Shown here piece after piece: positions 12,390 to 21,700 of a stretch of DNA of 24,645 nt. The stretch is from Candidatus Collierbacteria bacterium (lineage in GTDB: Bacteria > Patescibacteriota > Microgenomatia > UBA1400 > MFAQ01). The position numbers and the translations under genes were made by a program. The stretch's first letter is position 1. Every line of letters starts with the position of its first letter. The notes beneath the pieces are model-generated. The model saw only the letters and a program-made list of their open reading frames with translations, did no database searches and had not been told where the DNA came from. The stretch is taken from NCBI GenBank assembly GCA_903873735.1, contig CAIQPO010000082.1, positions 1 through 24,645 on the forward strand. Direction: 5' to 3'.

Positions 12390-15176
12390 TTACCCTTGAC
12401 TAGTAAGTTCGCGGATAATTTCACCTACAGTTTTCATTGCACTACCTACAAATTCTATCTTTTCAGTCGTATTCGATAATGTAATTGGGTACATAGCCAG
12501 TAATCTTTTTGCAGCTTCAGGAGAAATTAAAGCAGATGTCTGAAACTTTACCACTGCTTCCCTAATCTTGGTATAAGATGGTTGGGATCCGCCAGCATGC
12601 CATTCTAATAAGTCTAATACCCTTGCTTCTGCCATTCTGTTTCTAGCAGCCCCTCTATTTACATAAAATTGAGCACCCCATTTCGACACTAAAAAGTCTG
12701 CTACCCCCGCTGACTTTGCCATATTACCAAGCATGATAGTTTCCTGCAGTTTCGTTTCTTGCATATATCCAAGGTCCGTTAGCCAGTCTTTAAACTTCCC
12801 TTTTTTGAGAGGAGATCTAGATTCAACAAATCTTGGATGGCTAGCAGTTCCAATATTCTCACGTCCGACACTACGTGACGAACCAACAAATCTAACTCCA
12901 AGTAACATATCTTCAGACAATCTTGCATATTTTTTACTGGTAGGTGTAAAGTAATCTCTTCTAACAGGATCTGCAATTTTCGCTTTTTTTGCAGTAGCCA
13001 AGTTTCTATTCAAAGTCTCATCAGTATCTTTATAACTATATGCTCTCTCCGGATCAATTACGACTAATTCACCAGGATTAGCAATCTCCTCCCAAAATGA
13101 AGTCATTCCGGAATCAACATGCCAATAAGATACTGGATGATTCTTTCCCATAAAAATTCTCCTAGTATGAATTAGCTCTGAAACTATAGCCGAACCGCCA
13201 CCCACATTATCATGTTTTTTATAGCCATCTCCCCAACCCATAGCAGAATCTATCTCAGACCCATCAGTAAAAGTTCCTCTTGAATCAGCTGCTCTTCTGT
13301 TTGGCTTGGCAGAATAAGCGTATCTAGCCTCACCACCAGTAATTCTGTACAAATCCAGCGCTACCATTTGGTACAAGCTATTAGTAGTATTTCCTGACAA
13401 GGCACGTACACGATCAGTCATATCATCAGCAGAAACAGGAGTTCTTTGATTTTGGAGCCATGCCTCAGAAGAAAGATTGTCATATTCAACCATGGATTTT
13501 GCAGTCATAAATCCATGCTCATTCTCCATGTGAAGCAACGTCTCAAGGTACGACTCAAGTGGAGAAAATTCAGATGTTGCCCAACCTTCAAATTTCTGTA
13601 ACGTATTAAATCTTTGCATCTCGTCGTGAAGCCAGGATACTGCAGTAAGTTCAGAGGTTAGTTGTTTTTTCAGTTCTGGGCTAGATACCTTACCAATTAA
13701 AATTGCCGCAGCATTAAATCTTTCCGCTCCTGGCTGAGCAGCATATGCAAAAGCCGACTGCATATTTCCAGGTTGGGCATATTTCGCCTCAAGCATCGTG
13801 TGTACTTGCTTCAACAACTTCCAATCCTCTTCACTATATCTCTCCCTATTCACTCCATTTTCCACCACCACAGAGTCTTCAGCTTGTTCCTCCTTATCGT
13901 AGTCTTTACAGAGCGCCCAATGTTTTAATTTCTCAATCAGGGCCTTCCCTTCAGGAGATCCATTAATCTTACCCACCTTTTTAGCCTGAATCAGTTCTCC
14001 TAAGATTCCATCAGTCGACTTACCTACTAGATTAATCCTTGCTTTATCTGACAAATCGGATCCACCCATTTCCAGTTTCGATCTTAGTTGAACCGCTTTG
14101 CTCTCTTCTCCCCCAATTAAATGTATAAAATAGTTTTCTCTGGTAATTCCGAGCAGTAATGACAGATCTATTCCTGATCTTCTGCCTTTCTCAACTGCCT
14201 CTGCTACACTAGCAGCATCAGCAAGTCCTAGCAGACCACCTAAAGCATCATTCCCATCAAGTCTCATAATTCTAAGCAACAATTCTTCTGCTCTTTCTCT
14301 ACTCAAACCTCCAACCACTTCCTGAAAATCACTCTTACCATCCCAGGCGCCAAAAAGTTTTACTAAATCTCGAGCCACGACCTCATCTTCCAACACTTCA
14401 TTCCAAGTTTCTCGTTTAGTAGCTTTTTCTGTTGAAGCCGGAGCTTCATCATTTCTTCCCTTAACCTCTGCTGAAGTTCCTCTTTCTCCGCCGCGAAACT
14501 CCCAATCTACTCCAATTTCACTTAGCAAAGCCTTAGCTTCCTCTTCAGTCATAGTGGATCCTTTTATTCTTCTTCCACCAAAAACTATAGCTATAGCATC
14601 AGCAGCTCTTACTTCATTTCTTTTATACCTTGGGTCAGCACTAACTCCAAGCATCACATCAAGACTCAAATTGTTTTCTTCCAATTTTTTTCTGGCTGCA
14701 CTTCTCTGAGCTCTTTCTCTTCTAACCTCATCAACAGGTCTAGGTTTATCCCCATATTTATCTGGACTATATTTAGTTGCCATTCTTAAATCATCCACGA
14801 TTCCCTCATACCAAACACCTCGTTTATCAGTTTCTGGAGCCACTACCACAATATCTGGCTCCACCTTTCTATTTGCAACCTCTGTTTCTGCTCTCTGGAA
14901 GATTTCAACTATTCCTTCCCATCTACGAATTCCACCAGCATCTAATGGCAATTCAGCATCAACGCATACCTGTTGTAATTCACCAATAGTCTCCCTAATA
15001 TCTTCAACAGTAATAGTTTTTGACTTAAGCTGTACTTTCCCATCAGTAAGGGTTAGTGCTGATAGCCTCTCTCTATTTCTTTTTGCCCTATCAGGGTCAG
15101 CATCAATAAAATCCACCATCTTCTTCGTGGCTTCACCTTTCAGAGCCTCTAGTCGTGCCTGATCAATTTCAGTCAT
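12390..15176 (-). CDS. Large soluble protein of unknown function within the T4SS locus
   Basis: I do not recognise this 928-residue protein. It has no signal peptide or membrane helix and only two Cys, and is rich in Glu, Lys, Arg and Ala. Residues 1-270 are charged and helical (KKMVDFIDADPDRAKRNRER; RRERAQRSAARKKLEENN). A middle part (about 270-560) looks like repeated helical hairpins. The C-terminal 370 residues look more globular, with Trp/Gly/His-containing stretches (AMGWGDGYKKHDNVGGGSA, YWHVDSGMTSFWEE). It is the only minus-strand gene between pilins and dnaN and splits the secretion genes in two. Its own promoter (15210-15218) leaves a leader of about 27 nt. It could be a cargo or effector, a structural protein, or an unrelated insertion; nothing seen decides this. 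The frame is intact and long, so it is surely expressed protein. Confidence 0.85.
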   Translation of the reverse strand: MTEIDQARLEALKGEATKKMVDFIDADPDRAKRNRERLSALTLTDGKVQLKSKTITVEDIRETIGELQQVCVDAELPLDAGGIRRWEGIVEIFQRAETEVANRKVEPDIVVVAPETDKRGVWYEGIVDDLRMATKYSPDKYGDKPRPVDEVRRERAQRSAARKKLEENNLSLDVMLGVSADPRYKRNEVRAADAIAIVFGGRRIKGSTMTEEEAKALLSEIGVDWEFRGGERGTSAEVKGRNDEAPASTEKATKRETWNEVLEDEVVARDLVKLFGAWDGKSDFQEVVGGLSRERAEELLLRIMRLDGNDALGGLLGLADAASVAEAVEKGRRSGIDLSLLLGITRENYFIHLIGGEESKAVQLRSKLEMGGSDLSDKARINLVGKSTDGILGELIQAKKVGKINGSPEGKALIEKLKHWALCKDYDKEEQAEDSVVVENGVNRERYSEEDWKLLKQVHTMLEAKYAQPGNMQSAFAYAAQPGAERFNAAAILIGKVSSPELKKQLTSELTAVSWLHDEMQRFNTLQKFEGWATSEFSPLESYLETLLHMENEHGFMTAKSMVEYDNLSSEAWLQNQRTPVSADDMTDRVRALSGNTTNSLYQMVALDLYRITGGEARYAYSAKPNRRAADSRGTFTDGSEIDSAMGWGDGYKKHDNVGGGSAIVSELIHTRRIFMGKNHPVSYWHVDSGMTSFWEEIANPGELVVIDPERAYSYKDTDETLNRNLATAKKAKIADPVRRDYFTPTSKKYARLSEDMLLGVRFVGSSRSVGRENIGTASHPRFVESRSPLKKGKFKDWLTDLGYMQETKLQETIMLGNMAKSAGVADFLVSKWGAQFYVNRGAARNRMAEARVLDLLEWHAGGSQPSYTKIREAVVKFQTSALISPEAAKRLLAMYPITLSNTTEKIEFVGSAMKTVGEIIRELTSQG

Positions 15177-15209
15177 TTGACAATAAAAATAATCCTATAA
15201 CTAGCCTCA

Positions 15210-15218
15210 ATTATACCA
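15210..15218 (-). promoter_or_regulatory. Extended -10 promoter for the 928-residue gene
   Basis: The minus strand reads TGG-TATAAT, a full extended -10. The expected start lies about 27 nt upstream of ATG 15176. No good -35 box is seen, as is common for extended -10 promoters. Confidence 0.55.
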
Positions 15219-15271
15219 CCTCAAGCTTCACAATCCCATTAAAGCACCTCGAATTGCCCAACAAAAAACGA

Positions 15272-15282
15272 TATACTAAAAT
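15272..15282 (+). promoter_or_regulatory. -10-like boxes before the PrgI-type gene
   Basis: Overlapping TATACT (15272-15277) and TAAAAT (15277-15282) lie 14 and 9 nt before ATG 15292, within the divergent gap shared with the 928-residue gene. Either would give a very short leader without a Shine-Dalgarno. Confidence 0.4.
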
Positions 15283-15291
15283 CACATACCC

Positions 15292-16221
15292 ATGGCAATT
15301 CAACAACATCCACTACCACAGGATATTAGTAGCTACCGCTTTCGCTTAATTGGTGACATGACCATCAAGCAGTTCGGTATGCTTGCTGGTGGCATTATTG
15401 GTGCCATTATTATCTATTCCAGCCCTATTCCCTTCTTCTTCAAATATCCCCTTGCCTTTGTTGCTCTAGCTATCGGTATTGGATCAGCTTTTGTTCCGAT
15501 TCAAGGGAGACCTCTTGATCAATGGATTATTGCCTTCATTAAATCAATCTACTCGCCCACTCAATATGTCTGGCGCCAATCTGCCGACAAAGACGACGCT
15601 CAAACATTAATCGTAAAACCAACAACAGTTCAAGAGCAAATCAAAACACAGTATCCAACTCTTCAGGTAAACCAAAACCCACCAGCTCCTTCCGCCCCAC
15701 CCATAAACCAAGCTGCAGCTCCAGAAACCCCGAAGGAAGAGACTATTTCAACACCCACAACCCCCACCTCTCCAAAAGAAGAAGCTCCTGTGGTTTCAAA
15801 AACCAAAACGACACCAATCGAAGAGCCGTCTCAGCCAAACACCACGCCGACACCTCCGCCACAAAGTGATACATCACCATCTCCAGCACCCACTCCCCAG
15901 CCACAACCCCAAGCCACTCAAGCAGCTCCCACTACCACCCTACCAATTCCCTTTACCCCCACCACTCCCAATACACTCGTAGGTCTCACTCTCACGCCAG
16001 ACGGAAAAATTCTTGATAATGTTTTAGTAGAAGTTCTATCTCAAGGGCTCACTATAAGAGCTACCAAAAGCAATCGATTAGGTCAATTCATGTTCGCCCG
16101 TCCACTTGAAAACGGTCTTTACCAATTATCAGCTGACAAAGAAGGATTTAAATTCACTGCCTATTCACTCGAACTAAAAGGTGATATCGTTAGACCTCTT
16201 AAAATCCAAGCAGAAACTTAA
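15292..16221 (+). CDS. PrgI/VirB3-like T4SS protein fused to a carboxypeptidase-regulatory-like domain
   Basis: The first 95 or so residues of this 309-residue protein are PrgI-like: a short polar start (IQQHPLPQDI), RLIGDMTIKQF, two close membrane helices (about 27-44 and 48-68) and GRPLDQWIIAFIKSIYSP. PrgI is the counterpart of VirB3, an inner-membrane partner of VirB4. A Pro/Thr/Gln-rich linker follows (about 115-225). The last 83 residues (TLVGLTLTPDGKILDNVLVEV, RATKSNRLGQFMFARPL, GLYQLSADKEGF) have the pattern of the transthyretin-like carboxypeptidase regulatory/Cna-B beta sandwich. Standard PrgI proteins are about 100-130 residues, so this is a fusion. It lies 2 nt before the VirB4 N-terminal-like gene, as expected for VirB3-VirB4 partners. 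It is divergent from the 928-residue gene. Confidence 0.83.
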   Translation: MAIQQHPLPQDISSYRFRLIGDMTIKQFGMLAGGIIGAIIIYSSPIPFFFKYPLAFVALAIGIGSAFVPIQGRPLDQWIIAFIKSIYSPTQYVWRQSADKDDAQTLIVKPTTVQEQIKTQYPTLQVNQNPPAPSAPPINQAAAPETPKEETISTPTTPTSPKEEAPVVSKTKTTPIEEPSQPNTTPTPPPQSDTSPSPAPTPQPQPQATQAAPTTTLPIPFTPTTPNTLVGLTLTPDGKILDNVLVEVLSQGLTIRATKSNRLGQFMFARPLENGLYQLSADKEGFKFTAYSLELKGDIVRPLKIQAET

Positions 16222-16223
16222 CT

Positions 16224-16889
16224 ATGGCCGACAACATCAAAGCTTCAACACAAGAACATCTAGATATTTACACCATCAGAAACCATATAGTGTTCCTAAA
16301 AGATGGCTCCTGTGCCCTTGTTATGCGCACTACTGCCATAAACTTCAACCTTCTCTCCGAAGAAGAACAAGATGCCACAATTTATGCCTACGCCGGACTC
16401 CTAAACTCTCTTTCCTTCTCGATTCAAATCCTAATTAGATCTCAAAGAAAAAATATCTCTGATTATCTCGACCTACTTGATGTAAGAATTCAAGCCACTC
16501 CTTCTCAAAAAGTAAAAGAGCAGCTTCTAGCCTATCGCCAATTTGTCAAATCTCTTGTCAAAGAAAACAGAGTCCTGGAAAAGAAATTCTATGTCATTGT
16601 TCCTTTTTCGGCTATAGAGCTTGGTGTTTCATCTTCTACCTTCAACCCTTTAGCCAAATCTCCACAAAAACCGCCTTTTGACCTAGATTACATCGAAGAA
16701 AAGGCGTCTATGGCTCTCTATCCTAGAAGAGACCATATTATTCGTCAATTCGCCAGACTCGGTCTAAAAGCTAGCCAGCTCACCACTCCAGAGTTGGTCA
16801 ACCTCTTTTACTCCATCTACAACCAGTCTTCTGCCGCTACCGCCACCTCCGCCCAAACCAAGGCAATATCAGGACTAGTTTCACAATAA
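16224..16889 (+). CDS. VirB4 N-terminal (TraC-like) domain protein
   Basis: This 221-residue soluble protein contains STQEHLDIYTIRNHIVFLKDGSCALVMR, followed by NFNLLSEEEQDATIYAYAGLLNSLSFSIQILIRSQR. The pattern resembles the N-terminal domain of VirB4/TraC ATPases, which contacts the membrane parts of the channel. There is no Walker motif. Its place between PrgI (2-nt gap) and the ATPase gene (27-nt gap with a -10 box) suggests that VirB4 is divided over two genes. The C-terminal third (YPRRDHIIRQFARLGLKASQ) also fits TraC-like proteins. No stop or frameshift suggests a broken gene: the two frames are separated by non-coding sequence with its own promoter. Confidence 0.75.
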   Translation: MADNIKASTQEHLDIYTIRNHIVFLKDGSCALVMRTTAINFNLLSEEEQDATIYAYAGLLNSLSFSIQILIRSQRKNISDYLDLLDVRIQATPSQKVKEQLLAYRQFVKSLVKENRVLEKKFYVIVPFSAIELGVSSSTFNPLAKSPQKPPFDLDYIEEKASMALYPRRDHIIRQFARLGLKASQLTTPELVNLFYSIYNQSSAATATSAQTKAISGLVSQ

Positions 16890-16904
16890 TTAGCTTCTTT
16901 CCGT

Positions 16905-16910
16905 TATACT
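16905..16910 (+). promoter_or_regulatory. -10-like box (TATACT) directly before the VirB4 ATPase gene
   Basis: TATACT ends 6 nt before ATG 16917, so the transcript would be leaderless. No recognisable -35 is present. It would allow ATPase expression separate from the PrgI unit. Confidence 0.45.
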
Positions 16911-16916
16911 TTAGAT

Positions 16917-18773
16917 ATGGCGTTTAATCTTTTTGGCCAGCCATCCGCTCCCGCACAAAACACTACAAGCCCCACCCCGGCTACTCCTTCTGCACCCCAA
17001 AATCCACCTACCCCAACAAGCACACCATCACCCTCTGCCAAACACCTTGCCGTAAACACTTCTGTACAAGATATTATTGCTCCTTCAGCCATTGATATTG
17101 ATTTTTCAAATATCAAAATTGACGATGTTTATATCCGCACTCTCTTTGTTACTGGATATCCAAGGTATGTCTCAGCCAACTGGCTAGCACCACTTGTAAA
17201 CTTCAACCATTCCCTTGATATTGCTATGTACATCTATCCTTCCGATTCTAAAGACACTCTCGACCAACTTCGTCGTCGTATTGCTGAAATGGAGGCAGAA
17301 ATCAACACCGATATTGAAAGAGGTAGAATACCTCAAGCCGCCACAGAAGCTGCTCTAGAGGATGCTAAATCACTACAAGAACAGCTTGTAAAAGGTGCCG
17401 AACGTTTCTTTCAGTACTCCCTTTATATCTCCATCTCTGCTGAATCCATCAAGGAATTAAACACCATCTCCGCCCAAATTCAATCAATGCTAGCATCACT
17501 CCTCATTATTGGCAAAACCGCCACCCTCACCATGGAGGATGCTTTCAAAACCACTCTTCCGTACTGCAAAGACAGACTCATGATTACCAGAAATATGGAC
17601 ACCACTGCCCTCTCCACCACATTTCCTTTTACCTCATCAGAACTTTCAGACAACCAAGGCATTCTTTACGGCGTCAACGCCCACAACGACTCCTTGGTAA
17701 TTTTCGATCGTTACTCCCTAGAAAACGCCAATATGTTAGTTCTGGCTACTTCTGGTGCAGGTAAATCATATGGTGTTAAGCTAGAAATCCTTAGATCTTT
17801 AATGTTTGACACTCAAATCATTATTCTAGATCCTGAAAACGAATATGAAATGATTACCAAAGCGGTTGGTGGAAACTACATCAGTTTTGCCGCCACTTCT
17901 CCACATAAAATTAACCCCTTCCAAATAGCCAAACCTCAAGAAAGTTCCGAAGATGAAATGGGCTACAAATATCTTTTCCTCATGTCGCTTCTCAAAATTA
18001 TGATGGGCGAGATGGCTCCAATGGAAGAAGCTACCATGAACCGAGCCTTGGTTTTGGCCTATCGTCAAAAAGGTATCACCGATGATCCCACCACCCACAC
18101 CCTCGAAGCCCCGAGAATGGAAGACTTATATCGCGCTCTAATTGGTATGGAAGAGCAAACCAGTAAAGTACTTGCAGCCCGTCTCGAAAGATTTGTCATG
18201 GGTTCCACTAAAGGTATTTTTGATCAACAATCAAATGTAAACATCGACGCACCTGTTACTGTTTTCACACTAAGAGACCTAGCCGACGAAATTCGCCCCA
18301 TTGTCATGTTTATGATTCTCGACTTTGTCTGGACTCAAGTCCGAAAAGACTTAAGAAAGCGCATGCTTATTGTTGATGAGGCTTGGTATTTGATGCGTTA
18401 TGAAGACTCAGCCAAGATTCTACAAGGATTCGTCAAACGTGCTAGAAAATACTATCTCGGTGTGACAGTCATTTCTCAAAATGTTGATGACTTCCTTTCA
18501 TCGCCATACGGCAAAGCCATTATTACCAACTCCGCTCTCAAGCTACTACTAAAACAATCCTCTGCTGCCATAAATCAAATTTCAGAAGTCTTTTTCCTAT
18601 CCCAAGGAGAGCGCCAACATTTACTTGCAGCCAATGTTGGTGAAGGAATCTTCTTTGCTGGCCAAAATCACGTCGCCATTAAAATAATCTCCTCTCCAGA
18701 CGAACACGCCCTTGCCACCAGTAAACCATCAGAAATCTTGGAAAAAAGACAACAATCACTAGCCACTAAATAG
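16917..18773 (+). CDS. VirB4-like T4SS ATPase
   Basis: This 618-residue protein powers pilus assembly and substrate transfer at the cytoplasmic face of the secretion channel. After a disordered Pro/Thr-rich N-terminus (about 10-42) comes a mixed domain (about 50-230) of VirB4 type. The P-loop ATPase follows: ATSGAGKSYG is Walker A (K283, S284), ILDPENEYE (303-311) is the usual VirB4/TraC segment, and RMLIVDEAWYLM holds Walker B (D487, E488). VISQNVDDF (518-526) contributes the sensor glutamine. All catalytic motifs are intact. The usual VirB4 N-terminal domain is partly encoded by the gene before it. The next gene starts 2 nt after its stop. VirD4 would also be a P-loop protein, but the DPE-x-EY segment and context favour VirB4. 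Confidence 0.93.
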   Translation: MAFNLFGQPSAPAQNTTSPTPATPSAPQNPPTPTSTPSPSAKHLAVNTSVQDIIAPSAIDIDFSNIKIDDVYIRTLFVTGYPRYVSANWLAPLVNFNHSLDIAMYIYPSDSKDTLDQLRRRIAEMEAEINTDIERGRIPQAATEAALEDAKSLQEQLVKGAERFFQYSLYISISAESIKELNTISAQIQSMLASLLIIGKTATLTMEDAFKTTLPYCKDRLMITRNMDTTALSTTFPFTSSELSDNQGILYGVNAHNDSLVIFDRYSLENANMLVLATSGAGKSYGVKLEILRSLMFDTQIIILDPENEYEMITKAVGGNYISFAATSPHKINPFQIAKPQESSEDEMGYKYLFLMSLLKIMMGEMAPMEEATMNRALVLAYRQKGITDDPTTHTLEAPRMEDLYRALIGMEEQTSKVLAARLERFVMGSTKGIFDQQSNVNIDAPVTVFTLRDLADEIRPIVMFMILDFVWTQVRKDLRKRMLIVDEAWYLMRYEDSAKILQGFVKRARKYYLGVTVISQNVDDFLSSPYGKAIITNSALKLLLKQSSAAINQISEVFFLSQGERQHLLAANVGEGIFFAGQNHVAIKIISSPDEHALATSKPSEILEKRQQSLATK

Positions 18774-18775
18774 GC

Positions 18776-21700
18776 ATGGATCAAAATGACCAACTTCTCA
18801 GTCAACTTCATCTAACACTTAGCTTAATCAGTAGTCAGACTCCTCCAGATAAATTTTCAAAAACTGACAAGGAAACAGCTGGTTGGGCTTCAGGCTACTT
18901 TCACAAAGCATTTGAAGATATTCTCACCAACGAAGTTCAAGATTTAATAGACAAGTTAGAAAACCCCACTCAAGCCGACAAAGAACTTGAAAATCTTCTC
19001 AAACAACTTAATCAGAAAAGTCATGAAGTAATCGAAGATGCTGGTATTCCACCAGACCTGGAAGCGCTTGTCGCTGAATACGAAAAATTTAGAGAAGAAC
19101 AGCACAAAAACGATGGTAGTGCTCACTCAGTTGCCAAAGCAGTAGAAAGAGCCAGAGAGGCAATGCTCCTCCGTAAAAAAATAGAGGCTATTAGAAACGC
19201 AAGAGCTAGAATCTCCGGTCAGGGTGATAAATTCCTTCAAGCAGAAGAGGAAAAATACACTAAAGCACTCCAAGGTTTAGCAGATCACAAGAATGAGCTT
19301 TTACCTCAAGCCAAACAAACCATCACAGTAGCTGTAGGTTCATACATAGACACCTATATCGCCAATAACCCCAATCTATCAGCAGATGACACCGCCAAGT
19401 TAAGAGGACTGACAAGTGTTATTGTTGAAAACACCACTTATCTTTCCCTTACAGATGCTGTTGATGTTGCAAATCGCTACGACATGATCGTTGCTATTGA
19501 GGTTGCCATGCACACCACAGGAGCCGGCTTCCCTACCCAATCAGGCAAACTCTACCAACAGTTCACTCAAGTTGATAACAGATCTACAGCTCTAGATAGA
19601 AATATCTATAATCTAGAACTCCAAGAATCAAATCTTCAATACGCACTTAGAAACGCCAAGAGCAAAAATGAACAACTGGCAATCCTCACACAAATAAGCC
19701 AAATCCAATCCCAAATTAATCTATCTCAGTCTGAAAAAACTACTCTTCTTGATCATTTTTATCAGAGTGTTGATAATCAAAAAAATGAAATTGAAGCCTC
19801 TCACAAAAAAACTACCGAACAAGTAATCGAGCAAGGTATCGTTGAGGGTCAAAACAATCCTGATCAAAAACCGAATAGAGAATTCCAGGATCAAATGACT
19901 GCAGCAAGAAAGTCAATTGTAACAATACAGGATAAACTAATTGAAGCAGGTGTCCAAGGACATTTCCCCGCCATTCAAGACCCCCTTATCACAAAATCAG
20001 CTGCACTTGAAGCTGCAATTCGGCATGATGTACCAGGTATCGGATTGCGCCCCCATGCTTCTTTTGAGGGTTCTCAGGCCGCAGTCTTAATCGGTTCACC
20101 AAAAACTCAAGATCCCACACTCTCTTCTGAATCAGTTCTCCTTTACAGCAAGGGATTAAACCTAAACTCAGTTAATGAAATTATTGCTTACGCCCAGGCC
20201 AACCCGATGTCCGAACTTGGCAAGCTCTACAATAAAAATCCTGAGATCTTCGGACTACTCAAAAATCAAATCGGAAAAATTGAGCGAACTGCTTCACCTC
20301 AAGCGATTCTAGAAAGAGTTCTTAGAGAAGCAAAAGAAAGTCCGGAATCAAAAATTGGCAAACTACTTAATGATAAAGTCTTCAATAAAAACGGACAGGC
20401 AAAGGATGCAGCAGATGAATACAGCAAGCTAGCGGAAGAATTTGCTGCTCAAGGTAAAAAACTCGGAGTAAAAGATGTTATTCGATATGCTCAAGCTCAC
20501 CCAGAAACAGCCTTAGGAAAAATTGTAAAAGAGAAAGGTGGCGCCAAACTCATCGCCTCATTTGATAAAAATTGGCAAAGCTTTACCAATAGCTCATTCG
20601 CCAGAAAAATCTCCAAACCAATAAAGAGACTTGAAAAATTTGCCAACACCACTTTTCAAAAAGGCGTCAATCTCTATGAAAAATCAATGGGGCTTCTCGG
20701 TAAAGCCCAACCAATACTAAATGTAATCTACGATCCACAAGGCGCAATCATGTCTTGGCTGGGTCGTAAAGCTGGGTCATATATCTATGATAGAGTTTTT
20801 ACCAAATTAGCCAATGAAACCCTCAAAAAAGCTGCTGATTTCCTATTAAAGGAGGGGCTTGAAGGTGCTGTAAAAAAACTTGCCAAGATTGCAGCAGAAA
20901 GAGTTGCCAAATTAGCTGCTCAAACTGCTGCCAAAATTGCAGTAAAACTAGGATTAAAAGCTACTATTCAAGCTGTTGCTCAACTTGCCAATGCAATTCC
21001 TGGGCTAGGAATAGTTTTAGCTGTTGCTGTGGAATTGGTATGGGCTTTAGGCGAAGCAATCTTCGGTTTCACCAAAAGAAGATTAGACGAGCTTTGGCAA
21101 GAGCTTGGTTTTGGAGATGAATTTCATGCCAGAGACCTTGTCTTACCGGTAGTTGCCACTGGTGCTGTAGCTGCAGGCACAGTTGCTACCGCAGCAGGTG
21201 CATCAATCGCTGCAAGAAAAGCTAGTAAGTTTATTCTTCCTGCCATTATTTCAGCAGCTATCATCGTCATTATCGCCGCTATTATCACTTTGGCAATTTA
21301 CCTATCTTTCTTTATAGTCGGGCCAATCATGTCAGGTCTCGCCCAGCTAAGCACATCATCCCAATTAAGTAATACCAATATCTGCGCCGGATATACTCCA
21401 ACTAATAGCAACACTACCTGCAGGAATTACAGTGGCAGGCAATACTGTTTCCCAGTAAACGATATGGACTACGTAAATTATGTTGCCGCCCATCACGACT
21501 ACTATGCAAATGATATCTTTAGAAACGGAGATAAGGCTGGACCTCAAGATGATCAACCTCTAACCATAGTCGCCTATGTCAGCGGAACTGTTTCCTGGAT
21601 CAGTTCCTCAGACTCTCTCGGGGGCTTCTCCTTTATCATAGATGGCGATGACGGTCGCTTCTACTACTACGCTCACAATGCTTGCAACCTCGTCAACAGA

